Virus record (IMG/VR): IMGVR_UViG_3300025141_000324
Location: 1-36,493 of that record
Length of the DNA stretch: 36,493 bases
Source: a virus
Direction: 5' to 3' (one strand)
This document shows, piece by piece, positions 23,566 through 32,280 of this stretch. Each line of letters opens with the position of its first letter. Position 1 is the stretch's first letter. The position numbers and the translations under genes were made by a program. The notes beneath the pieces are model-generated. The model was not told the DNA's origin, searched no databases, and saw only the letters and a list, made by a program, of their open reading frames with translations.

Positions 23566-26500
23566 ATGGCAAAGGAACAGACTTTTAATTCACCAGGTTT
23601 TTTCGAAAGAGAGATTGACCTATCAGGGCGTAAAGAAGAACCACTAGGGGTAGCATGTGGTATTGTCGGTACCGCGAAACGTGGTCCTGCATTTGTACCC
23701 GTAACTGTTGGATCATTTGATGATTTTGAATCTAAATTTGGTGGTTTAGATTCTACACGATTTGGACCGTATGCAGTTGAGAAATTTTTTGAAGCAAAAA
23801 CAGGTCCATCAGCAGTAACATATGTGAGAGTACTTGGCGCCGGCGCAAATTCAACTACTACAGATTTTAAAAATACAAGAAATAAAGGCATTGTTAAGAG
23901 TGCAGGTTTTAAGGTTGCAGGTACTGCTAATACTGATTATAGTGGGCATACAGGTGTTGCACAATTCCTAGTTGCCCGTCACTTTGTAAGTGCTTCTGAG
24001 GCACACTGTAATCCAGAATTTACGGATAATAATAGTTTTTTCCAAGGAAATCACTCCGACAAGAATCAAGTTCATCTTGTTAGGGCAGTATTATTCACGG
24101 CTAGCGGTACGAGATTTCAGGTAACAAGTTCTGGTTATAATATGTCTAATTATGATCCATCTCCTGCCAACGACCAAGCAAAACATCATAATTATAACCT
24201 TGCATCCCCCGCTGCTACAGATAATGATTATTATAAAGAAGGTGAATTCCTGCTTATACTATCGTCATCAGCAAATGGAACGTGGAAAGAGGGTTCTGGC
24301 GCAAATGTTAAAAATGGTCTTAGGGTTTTAACCGCATCACTCAACCCGGCAAGTCCAAATTATGTTTCACGTATTCTTAATACTGACCCATCTAGGTTTA
24401 ATAAGGAAGAACACCTATTATATGCGGATTTTGCAGTTGAACAGGAAGTGGCGGCAGTTGATACTACACTTTATAATAATGAAGCCGGTGACCACCACCG
24501 TGGTGCATTTTCTGTAGCACTTTGTTCAGGTTCTGCAGGAACTTCTAGTACATCAGGTCATACTACTTTAACGTGGCGTGAGGCATATGGGCGATTTGAT
24601 ACAAGGTATACAACTGCCAGAACAACAATGTTTATATCGCAACCTTACGGTAAAAAAGAATATGATTTATTCTACCTGGAGGCACTTGATGATGGTGCAT
24701 ATCCTAACGAAAAATACAAGTTATCTATATCAAACATTCAGGCCTCAACGGATCCAAATGATCCTTATGGCACTTTTACTGTTGAAGTTCGTGATTTTTA
24801 TGACACGGATAGAAATACCCAAATTTTAGAATCATATCCTAAGTGTAATCTCAATGCAGGTTCAGATCAATATGTTGCAAAAGTGATTGGTGATAAAAAA
24901 GCATATTTTAAATTTGATGCTGAAGATGAAGATGAACGTAGATTGGTTACAACAGGCAAATACCCGAATAAATCATTAAGGATTAGGGTTATTATGAGTG
25001 ATGAGTACACAAACGGTGCAGTTCCATTAACTGCGGTGCCATTTGGCTTTAGGGGTGTACCAACGTTATTAACAAATACAGGTTTGTCTGATGATAAAGC
25101 CTCCCCAGGTGGAATCCGTCTTGGGATGTATGTTTCTGGGTCACGGGTATCTGAATCACCAGCTGGAATCTATAATCATTCATTAACTGGTTCAATTGTA
25201 CCTCCGTTACCCTTTAGGGTAAAGTGTACTAGAGGCCAATGGCTATCTGATCTTACGGCAGATAAAGCCAATCCTTCAGGCATGCTAGGTGATCCCGGAC
25301 CTACGGAAACACATGATAAACGCCTATATTGGGGTGTTAAATTTGAACGTGTTCCAATTAGTGGTAGTGATACTGACGGAAAATTAAAGAATGCTATTTT
25401 ATCCCCAAATGAAGGAACTTTACCAAATGCCTGCGTTTCGGCATATACAAAATTCCTAGGTATTAAAAAACTTGATGTATTAGTAACAGGTACAAAGAAG
25501 GATGAATTTAATAATAATAAATTCACACTTGCCAGGGTTGCACTTGGTAACTTAAATCTTGATGATATTACCGGTTCAGCTGACCAACATATGTTAGAAG
25601 CATCCTATCATAGAAATGGTACTGTACATCCAACAAAATATACGATTACAGATGATATTGATACAGAGGCTAATAAATTAACGTTTGCAGCAATATTGCA
25701 AAGTGGATCAGTTAATACATTTAATAGATTTAGGGATTATGCTAAATTTAATACGATTTTTTACGGTGGTTTTGATGGTGTTAATATCTTAGATAAAGAT
25801 GCGGCAAAACTTAATGATAGGGCATCTTCAACAGTCGATGGTGGTAATGCTTATGCTTCGAGGGCTGCATATTCTGGATTGTCGGCAAATGTTGAAGGAG
25901 TAGGCATGAAAAATAATGCTGTTGCATCCATTAAATCAGCAGTTAATCTTATAACAGAAAGAACATATGTTGACGTTAATATTGTGACAATCCCTGGCAT
26001 ACGTGAAAAAAAGATAACTGATTATGCATCACAACGTGTTAAGGATTATGCATTAGCATTCTATATTATGGATATGCTAAGTTATGATAAGGATGATACG
26101 AGGTTATACACAGATTCAAAGAATCGACCGGATGTCAAGAAAACAGTAAATCAATTTGCAAATCGTGGAATTGACAATAATTATGTTGCAACATATTTCC
26201 CAGATGTAACAATTGTTGATAAGGAAAATGGTGATAGACGTGTTAAGGTACCTGCCTCAATTGCAGCTCTTGGCGCAATTTCATTCAATGATGCAAATAA
26301 ATTCCCGTGGTTTGCCCCTGCCGGTTTTAATCGTGCATCACTAGATTTTGTAACAAATGTTAGAACACGGTTAAATGCAACAGATAGAGATGATTTGTAT
26401 CTTGAAAGAATTAATCCAATTGCAACATTCCCCCGTCAAGGATTTGTAATCTTTGGGCAAAAAACATTACAGCATGCAAAATCTGCACTTGATAGGGTTA

Positions 26501-26805
26501 ATGTTAGAAGGTTAATGATTGAAGTTAAGAGATTGGTTATAAATATTGCCAGAAGTTTTGTTTTTGAACAAAATACCCCTTCAACCCGTGCAAGATTTGT
26601 GAATAGGATTGTTCCAATTTTAGCATTAATACAGGCAAATGCAGGTATAGAGAATTTTAAGATTGTTATGGATGATTCAAATAATTCACAAGAAGACATT
26701 GAAAACAATATTTTAAATGGTAGAATAGTCGTTGTACCTACCAGAGCAGTAGAATTTATAGCAATTGATTTTATTATAACAAATGCGGGCGTAGAATTTG
26801 TATAG
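23566..26805 (+). CDS. Tail sheath protein, paralogue 1 (gp18-like)
   Basis: A 1079-residue sheath protein; T4 gp18 is 659. AAGGAG precedes ATG. The N-terminal domain starts FNSPGFFEREIDLSGRKEE and includes GIVGTAKRGPAFVPVTVGSF (about 33-52). The conserved C-terminal region spans about residues 730-1079, with FYGGFDGVNI, FPWFAPAGFNRA, QKTLQHAKSALDRVNVRRLM and QANAGIENFKIVMDDS. The sheath polymerises around the tail tube and contracts at infection. The extra 400 residues lie in the middle (about 100-720), the region that forms outward domains in T4 gp18. A second full-length paralogue follows immediately. Confidence 0.95.
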   Translation: MAKEQTFNSPGFFEREIDLSGRKEEPLGVACGIVGTAKRGPAFVPVTVGSFDDFESKFGGLDSTRFGPYAVEKFFEAKTGPSAVTYVRVLGAGANSTTTDFKNTRNKGIVKSAGFKVAGTANTDYSGHTGVAQFLVARHFVSASEAHCNPEFTDNNSFFQGNHSDKNQVHLVRAVLFTASGTRFQVTSSGYNMSNYDPSPANDQAKHHNYNLASPAATDNDYYKEGEFLLILSSSANGTWKEGSGANVKNGLRVLTASLNPASPNYVSRILNTDPSRFNKEEHLLYADFAVEQEVAAVDTTLYNNEAGDHHRGAFSVALCSGSAGTSSTSGHTTLTWREAYGRFDTRYTTARTTMFISQPYGKKEYDLFYLEALDDGAYPNEKYKLSISNIQASTDPNDPYGTFTVEVRDFYDTDRNTQILESYPKCNLNAGSDQYVAKVIGDKKAYFKFDAEDEDERRLVTTGKYPNKSLRIRVIMSDEYTNGAVPLTAVPFGFRGVPTLLTNTGLSDDKASPGGIRLGMYVSGSRVSESPAGIYNHSLTGSIVPPLPFRVKCTRGQWLSDLTADKANPSGMLGDPGPTETHDKRLYWGVKFERVPISGSDTDGKLKNAILSPNEGTLPNACVSAYTKFLGIKKLDVLVTGTKKDEFNNNKFTLARVALGNLNLDDITGSADQHMLEASYHRNGTVHPTKYTITDDIDTEANKLTFAAILQSGSVNTFNRFRDYAKFNTIFYGGFDGVNILDKDAAKLNDRASSTVDGGNAYASRAAYSGLSANVEGVGMKNNAVASIKSAVNLITERTYVDVNIVTIPGIREKKITDYASQRVKDYALAFYIMDMLSYDKDDTRLYTDSKNRPDVKKTVNQFANRGIDNNYVATYFPDVTIVDKENGDRRVKVPASIAALGAISFNDANKFPWFAPAGFNRASLDFVTNVRTRLNATDRDDLYLERINPIATFPRQGFVIFGQKTLQHAKSALDRVNVRRLMIEVKRLVINIARSFVFEQNTPSTRARFVNRIVPILALIQANAGIENFKIVMDDSNNSQEDIENNILNGRIVVVPTRAVEFIAIDFIITNAGVEFV

Positions 26806-26850
26806 GATATATTTAATTGTAGATAAGGTAATGAATTTAGGAGTGTGAGT

Positions 26851-29800
26851 ATGCCAACAAAGGTATTTAAAAGTCCAGGAGTTTTTGCTAGTGAAATTGA
26901 TGAATCACAACCCACATCTGAAACGATTCAAGGTGTCCCAGCCGGCGTTATAGGAACGTCCGAGACGGGACCTGCATTTGTTCCGGTGACAGTTGGTAAT
27001 TTGGCTAGTTTTAAAGCTGTATTTGGTGATGTTAGAACAACAACAAATATTAATTTTTATGGTGCTATGGCAGCAGGTGAATATTTACGAAATGCAACAG
27101 CACTTACATATCTCAGGGTAATGGGTGTTGGTGATGGTAAAAAGAATTTAACTAGTGATGATACGTCTGTATCAGATCCAGAAAATAGAGTCCTCGCCGG
27201 TGGTGTAAAGGATGCTGGATTTATAGTTGGTGAACGCCAACCAGTGGATAACGGTAACCTTGGGGATAATACATATGCAACCTCTAACGGTGATAAGGGC
27301 AGGACATATTTCCTAGGTTGTTGGTTGTCAGATTCTGTAGGTTCATCACTATTAAGGGACCAGGGACAATATGATTTCTTCTGGGAAGATCCACCTGGCG
27401 AGACAACAAACGAAATGACATGTTCCATACCAATTATACGTGGTGTGTTGATGGCGGCTTCTGGTGTTATACCAAGATTATCATCCACACTCCCAAATTG
27501 GTCATTAAAAGCTCTTGCAGTTGATGCTCATAATTTTGGGCAAGGTAATTCACCCACTCCAACGTTAACCGGTAGTACATTAACACTTGCTGGTGATGTT
27601 AATCCACAAATTGCAGGTAAGATGTCGGGTACTGTTCAATTAGCTGACGGCGGTGCATCATTTCAATTAATATTAAATGGTTTTCAAGGTGAAGATGCAA
27701 CTGATTTTGATGACAAGATTCTTAGTTGTTCATTTAATGATAAGGATGCAAATTATTTCCCGAAAGTTCTTAATACCGTACCGAAAGATTTTCAAAAGAC
27801 AGGCCACCTTTTATATACATGGTATGATATACCAACGGCTTATGCAGCGGTTACAGGTAGCGGGATAATGCGAATTGAGGCCACAAATTATAATGGTGCC
27901 TCTGGCTCACATGAAAATATTGCATTTTTAATGACAGGTGCCTTAGCAAGAAACGCAGGTAGCACAACAGTACCAAACTATGAAGGATTTACTGATAGAT
28001 ATAAACATGCAAAATCACCGTGGTTTGTATCACAAAAATTTGGTGGTATTCATCATAAATTATTTAAAGTACATCAACTTGATGACGGTGCTAATTCTAA
28101 TCCTATTGCAAAATTATATGGTTATAGTGACAAATATAAGATTTCAATTACTGCCTTAAATAAAGCTGCAAAAACATTTTCCCTTCAGCTTAGAAGGTTT
28201 GAGGATTTAGATAGTGTAAAACCATTACAGCAATATAGAAATCTAAGCTTAGATCCAAATAATGCAAGGTTTGTAGGCAAAATTATTGGTGATACATATG
28301 TGTATTATGATTTTGATCAGGCGGAAAATTCACAAAAAATAGTTGTAGAAGGTAATTATCCCAATACTTCAAGGTTTATACGACTTGAATTAGCTGAAGG
28401 ATTGTTAAATGGTGAAGTACCGATAACAGCGCTGCCATTTGGCTTTACAAGTATTGATCACTTGTATACGTCTGGTGCACTTTCGTGGAACGAGGATTGG
28501 TCTACACTTCATTCAGCGTCAGATGGAGATGCCCATCAAGCCGGTGCATATAAAGGAACCACCATTGTTGATATGTTGAAATCTGCAAGGATTCCAGGTA
28601 TACCTTTTAGGGAGAACCTTAGGACGGTAAAATTATCTGATGCAAATGATAGTAATTTTGATTTGAATTATTATTGGGGTGTACAGGTTCATCGAAAAGC
28701 AAAGGTTGAACAACCAAATGCAGCAACAGCAACCGGTGATCAAAATTACACAGCAATTGATGCAACTGTAAGATCATATACAAAGTATTTCCCAAATTTT
28801 GCCTCCGCAAATAAGAATGTATTAGTTGAAGATACTGCGGAATCAACATCGACAGCATTTGGCAAAAATTACTTTACATTAGAAAATATTCAGGTTCCAA
28901 CTGGGTCTGACGGCAAAGCGGATCATAAAAACGTTTACTTATGGAAGTATGTAAGAGACGGTAATGTATCAACTAATGGTAGTAAATCATTTGATCTTGA
29001 TGATCTTGACCTTGCAAGTAATGTAAAATTTGCTAAATATACAACAATTATGCAGGGTGGGTTTAATGGTGTTAATGTATTTGATACTAATATGCGTGAT
29101 TTAACAAATGCCACAATTAAACATGAAATGGATAATGCTTCAACCCGTGGTGGAAAAAATGGTCGAACAGTTTCTGCATACAAAAAAGCATTAGACGTTA
29201 TTGGTAATACAGCGGATGTTGATATTAAATTACTTGCAATACCAGGTATTAGACATGCAGTGGTTACTGATGATGCAATAAATACTGTTGAAGATAGATT
29301 TGATGCAATGCTTATACTTGATGTTGAAGAAAGAGATGATATGGACACTGTTGTAACAGGTTCTAAACAAAAACCAAATGTAAGTGTTAAAAATACAGTG
29401 AAGTCATTTAGGAATCGTGCACTTGATACAAATTTTGCTGCTGCATATTTCCCAGATATTTCGTTGAATGTGTCTGTGTTTGATCAAAAACTTAAAAAAT
29501 CGGTATCAACAATTATTGATTATGTCCCACCAACGGTCGCAGTACTAGGCGCATATGCACGAAATGATTTATTAGGTCATCCATGGTTTGCACCTGCAGG
29601 TACTAATAGAGGCCAATTGGAAAAGGCTACCGATGTTAATGTTAAGATGAATGATAAAAATAGAGATGATTTAGCAAGCGTTGATATTAATGCAATTGTG
29701 CAACAAGCTGGTGATGAGGTACCAATTATATTTGGGCAAAATACCTTGCAAACAGCAAATACGTCACTTGATCGTGTTAATGTTAGGCGCCTGTTAATTG

Positions 29801-30078
29801 AGATTAGGCGTGAAGTTAAACGTATTGCAAATCGTTTACTTTTTGAACCTAATAGGGCATCTACACTTGCAAGATTCTCTTCACTAGTGAATCCTATTTT
29901 GGCTGATATTCAGGCAAATGCGGGTGTTGATAGATTTAAAGTTATTATAGATACAACGACAACAACACAAGCTGATGTTGAAAATAATACAATACGTGGT
30001 AAAATATTTATTCAACCAACACGTACTGCAGAATTCATTTCATTAGATTTTGTTGTTACAAATACAATACAGGAATAA
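26851..30078 (+). CDS. Tail sheath protein, paralogue 2 (gp18-like)
   Basis: A 1075-residue paralogue of the preceding sheath. I chose the ATG at 26851: TTAGGAG (26837-26843) is seven bases upstream, whereas the in-frame GTG at 26845 is too close. Conserved features are at nearly the same residue numbers: SPGVFASEIDESQ, GVIGTSETGPAFVPVTVGNL, MQGGFNGVNVFD (about 732), HPWFAPAGTNRGQ (about 910), SLDRVNVRRLLIEIRREVKR and QANAGVDRFKVIID. The middle has diverged strongly. Both copies retain complete N- and C-terminal polymerisation domains, so neither looks like a pseudogene. The two may mix in one sheath, or one may act in a special ring. The tube gene follows after 69 bases. Confidence 0.94.
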   Translation: MPTKVFKSPGVFASEIDESQPTSETIQGVPAGVIGTSETGPAFVPVTVGNLASFKAVFGDVRTTTNINFYGAMAAGEYLRNATALTYLRVMGVGDGKKNLTSDDTSVSDPENRVLAGGVKDAGFIVGERQPVDNGNLGDNTYATSNGDKGRTYFLGCWLSDSVGSSLLRDQGQYDFFWEDPPGETTNEMTCSIPIIRGVLMAASGVIPRLSSTLPNWSLKALAVDAHNFGQGNSPTPTLTGSTLTLAGDVNPQIAGKMSGTVQLADGGASFQLILNGFQGEDATDFDDKILSCSFNDKDANYFPKVLNTVPKDFQKTGHLLYTWYDIPTAYAAVTGSGIMRIEATNYNGASGSHENIAFLMTGALARNAGSTTVPNYEGFTDRYKHAKSPWFVSQKFGGIHHKLFKVHQLDDGANSNPIAKLYGYSDKYKISITALNKAAKTFSLQLRRFEDLDSVKPLQQYRNLSLDPNNARFVGKIIGDTYVYYDFDQAENSQKIVVEGNYPNTSRFIRLELAEGLLNGEVPITALPFGFTSIDHLYTSGALSWNEDWSTLHSASDGDAHQAGAYKGTTIVDMLKSARIPGIPFRENLRTVKLSDANDSNFDLNYYWGVQVHRKAKVEQPNAATATGDQNYTAIDATVRSYTKYFPNFASANKNVLVEDTAESTSTAFGKNYFTLENIQVPTGSDGKADHKNVYLWKYVRDGNVSTNGSKSFDLDDLDLASNVKFAKYTTIMQGGFNGVNVFDTNMRDLTNATIKHEMDNASTRGGKNGRTVSAYKKALDVIGNTADVDIKLLAIPGIRHAVVTDDAINTVEDRFDAMLILDVEERDDMDTVVTGSKQKPNVSVKNTVKSFRNRALDTNFAAAYFPDISLNVSVFDQKLKKSVSTIIDYVPPTVAVLGAYARNDLLGHPWFAPAGTNRGQLEKATDVNVKMNDKNRDDLASVDINAIVQQAGDEVPIIFGQNTLQTANTSLDRVNVRRLLIEIRREVKRIANRLLFEPNRASTLARFSSLVNPILADIQANAGVDRFKVIIDTTTTTQADVENNTIRGKIFIQPTRTAEFISLDFVVTNTIQE

Positions 30079-30147
30079 AAATGTTTTTAATATTTGGATT
30101 AAAATTGCAGGTGGTTAATAATTATGATAAGGATAGGAGGAATGTAA

Positions 30148-30636
30148 ATGGCTGAGATTCTTACCGTTGAACAAATGTTGCCAAATAAATTTGAGCCTAA
30201 ACGAAAGTTTAGATGGATTATGGCAATTGAAGGTGTTGATGCATATTTGATGAAAACTTCCGCAAGACCACAAATGACTTTCGAGGAAATTACCCTTGAT
30301 TTTATTAACCATAGAAGATATTTGGCTGGTAAACATTCATTTGCAGATTTAGCGGTTACACTTTACGACCCAATTGCACCATCTGGTGCACAACAAGTAA
30401 TGGAATGGATTAGATTAAATTTTGAATCTGTTTCAGGTCGTAGTGGTTATGCTGATTTTTATAAACGTGATATCCAATTAAAGTTATTGGATCCAGTTGG
30501 TACAGTTGTTGAATTATGGGACATTAAAGGTGCTTGGTGTAAAGACATTAACTTTAATGATTTGGATTACGCAGCAAATGAAGCTACGGAAATCGCACTT
30601 ACCGTAAGATATGATAACTGTGTATTACAATATTAA
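30148..30636 (+). CDS. Tail tube protein (gp19-like)
   Basis: A 162-residue protein, essentially the length of T4 gp19 (163). It has the family features: FEPKRKFRWIMAIEGVDAYL near the N terminus, ITLDFINHRRYLAGKHSFAD in the middle and YADFYKRDIQLKLLDPVGTV followed by VELWDIKGAWCKDINFNDLD toward the end. Hexameric rings of this protein stack to form the inner tail tube through which DNA passes. The Shine-Dalgarno is one of the strongest in the window (AGGAGG at 30135-30140, seven bases before ATG), fitting high expression. Its place after the sheath genes matches the T4 order 18-19. Confidence 0.95.
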   Translation: MAEILTVEQMLPNKFEPKRKFRWIMAIEGVDAYLMKTSARPQMTFEEITLDFINHRRYLAGKHSFADLAVTLYDPIAPSGAQQVMEWIRLNFESVSGRSGYADFYKRDIQLKLLDPVGTVVELWDIKGAWCKDINFNDLDYAANEATEIALTVRYDNCVLQY

Positions 30637-30677
30637 TATTAATATTAAAATCTAAACAATAACCTATAAACTACTAT

Positions 30678-30703
30678 TCTCCTACCCATACACGGGTAGG
30701 AGA
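30678..30703 (+). terminator. Perfect hairpin after the tail tube gene; weak terminator or processing site
   Basis: A 10-bp perfect stem (TCTCCTACCC and GGGTAGGAGA) with a six-base loop ATACAC lies in the 178-bp gap between the tube and chaperone genes. The T-rich run begins only about four bases after the stem (AAATTCTTTTAAT), so it is not a textbook rho-independent terminator. The loop-distal arm contains GGAG. The rest of the gap is AT-rich and shows no ORF; AAGGAG at 30803-30808 serves the next gene. Confidence 0.45.
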
Positions 30704-30814
30704 GAAATTCTTTTAATCAATATAAAATAAATAAAACATTAATTCTTAAACAGAAATTTACATTCATCCCATATTGTATAAAATTTTTTATATTAAACTT
30801 TTAAGGAGATAATA

Positions 30815-31675
30815 ATGTCAGAAGTTCGTGAATCTAATACTGTATTCGCTGATAATAAACATGAAGATAGATCAGCAATGCCGGGACCAATTCCACAAAA
30901 ATCAAAAGATGATTTTGGTTTTGACATTCCAATTGAATCAATTCCATTACCATCACTTGGTAAGGTTTACCCATCCAGTTCTGCACTTTGTAATAGGGAA
31001 TCGGTTGAGATTAGGGCCATGACGGCAAAGGATGAAGATATTTTAATGTCTCGTGCCTATATTAAAAATGGAACTGTAATTTCAAAATTACTTGAATCTT
31101 GTATTGTTGATAAAGATGTAAAAGTAACAGAGATGTTATCAGGTGATAGAAATGCACTTATGATTGGTTTAAGAACAATTGGTTATGGTGCAGATTATCG
31201 TGTTGAAGTAGAGTGTCCGGAGTGTGAACATAGAAATACGGCTGAGTTTGATTTAACAAATGTTCCAATCAAGCCATTGGATATTGAGCCGGTTGATAGT
31301 GGGGAAAATGTATTTGAATTTACATTGCCCGTGACAAAACATAAAATAGAATTTAAATTTTTAGCAGGTGGTGATGAGGAAGAGATTTCAAAAACACAGG
31401 AACGCAAGAAAAAGAAAGGCTTTGTTGCGGAATCAGTAGTTACAACACGATTGCTTTACAATATTGTTTCTGTTAACGGTGATTCTAATCGTACAAAGAT
31501 TGCACAATACACAAGAAATATGTTGGCCAGAGATTCACTGGCGCTACGAAAGTATGTTGATAAACATGAACCAGGTGTTGAATTATCTGATTATATGACA
31601 TGTGCCGCTTGCGGAGAGGAGTCCAAGGTGAATATTCCCCTTGGAGCATCGTTTTTTTGGCCTGACACCGAATGA
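30815..31675 (+). CDS. Baseplate/tail assembly chaperone (gp26-like), zinc-binding
   Basis: A 286-residue protein of the T4 gp26-type baseplate family, with IPLPSLGKVYP (about 43-53) and VEIRAMTAKDEDILMSRAYI (about 64-83). Two cysteine pairs, C134-x2-C137 (CPEC) and C263-x2-C266 (CAAC), suggest one zinc ribbon made from distant parts. In the genes before tape measures such proteins act as tail assembly chaperones that bind the tape measure. Its last codons overlap another ORF, and a run of seven T (31652-31658) lies 15 bases before its stop. This suggests that some ribosomes shift frame to make a longer fusion of about 365 residues. AAGGAG stands six bases before ATG. Confidence 0.78.
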   Translation: MSEVRESNTVFADNKHEDRSAMPGPIPQKSKDDFGFDIPIESIPLPSLGKVYPSSSALCNRESVEIRAMTAKDEDILMSRAYIKNGTVISKLLESCIVDKDVKVTEMLSGDRNALMIGLRTIGYGADYRVEVECPECEHRNTAEFDLTNVPIKPLDIEPVDSGENVFEFTLPVTKHKIEFKFLAGGDEEEISKTQERKKKKGFVAESVVTTRLLYNIVSVNGDSNRTKIAQYTRNMLARDSLALRKYVDKHEPGVELSDYMTCAACGEESKVNIPLGASFFWPDTE

Positions 31676-31913
31676 TAGAGAACACCAGCTAGAACAGATA
31701 TTTTTATTAATATACTATGGTGGACTTACGTATACAGAATGCCGTTTGATGCCAATTAGTTATAGGGATTGGTTTTTGAAAAGAATTGGCGCGGAAATTG
31801 ATAAATCCCAAGGTAATCAATCAAAGGCAATACACCAAAATACCCCAGAAGTAAATACGCTTACAGGTAAACATAGGCCAAATCCACCATCTAGGCTAAG
31901 ACGGTTTACATAA
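31641..31913 (+). CDS. Frameshift extension of the tail assembly chaperone
   Basis: An ORF of 90 codons, open from 31632, that overlaps the end of the gp26-like gene. It lacks an ATG near its start; the only early start is a TTG at 31641 with a modest AAGGTG ten bases upstream. The product from the T-run onward is FFGLTPNDREHQLEQIFLLI then YYGGLTYTECRLMPISYRDW and FLKRI, which looks like the helical second domain of tail chaperones. Relative to the upstream gene it is in the +1 (equivalently -2) frame. Geometry, overlap and position right before the tape measure resemble the G/GT arrangement of lambda and the -2 shift of Mu. The fusion is inferred. Confidence 0.65.
   Translation: MEHRFFGLTPNDREHQLEQIFLLIYYGGLTYTECRLMPISYRDWFLKRIGAEIDKSQGNQSKAIHQNTPEVNTLTGKHRPNPPSRLRRFT
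31652..31658 (+). other. Candidate slippery site for programmed -2/+1 frameshift
   Basis: Seven consecutive T (zero frame TCG TTT TTT TGG). A tRNA-Phe on TTT could re-pair after moving two bases back or one forward, giving TTT GGC CTG in the downstream frame. The zero-frame stop follows at 31673-31675. Confidence 0.6.
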
Positions 31914-31976
31914 TAAAAACCCCTTTATTTAAATGATTTAGTGAGTAACAATATATTTAGATTATGGGATTAATTT

Positions 31977-32258
31977 ATGATTGATGATTCAAAAAAATAC
32001 AAAAAAATAGAGAGTGTTGAGAATATTTTTTATGAAGGTATTCTAAACTGCCTTGAAACAGGTAGCGCAGGGTTTGGTATAAGGGGAGATAACAATAAAA
32101 TCAAGGCACTTAAGAGTGCATTAAATTCTTCAAAAGATTTTTTAAATGAATTAAATTCCAATAATACTTCACTACAATTAATAATGGAAAAATTGAAATA
32201 TAAAAATAAATGTGTACGTGAATTTGAAAATATTACAGGTCTTGACTGGCCTCTATAA
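31977..32258 (+). CDS. Small helical protein before the tape measure, unknown
   Basis: A 93-residue protein beginning MIDDSKKYKKIESVENIFYE, mostly helical and charged, ending in the more conserved-looking REFENITGLDWPL. The ribosome site is weak (GGGAT). No family is recognised and no cysteine, membrane or signal features are present. It is 63 bases after the frameshift ORF and 22 bases before the tape measure. A tail assembly role is plausible from context only. Confidence 0.55.
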   Translation: MIDDSKKYKKIESVENIFYEGILNCLETGSAGFGIRGDNNKIKALKSALNSSKDFLNELNSNNTSLQLIMEKLKYKNKCVREFENITGLDWPL

Positions 32259-32280
32259 GGCTTAATATCAGTGAACAATT

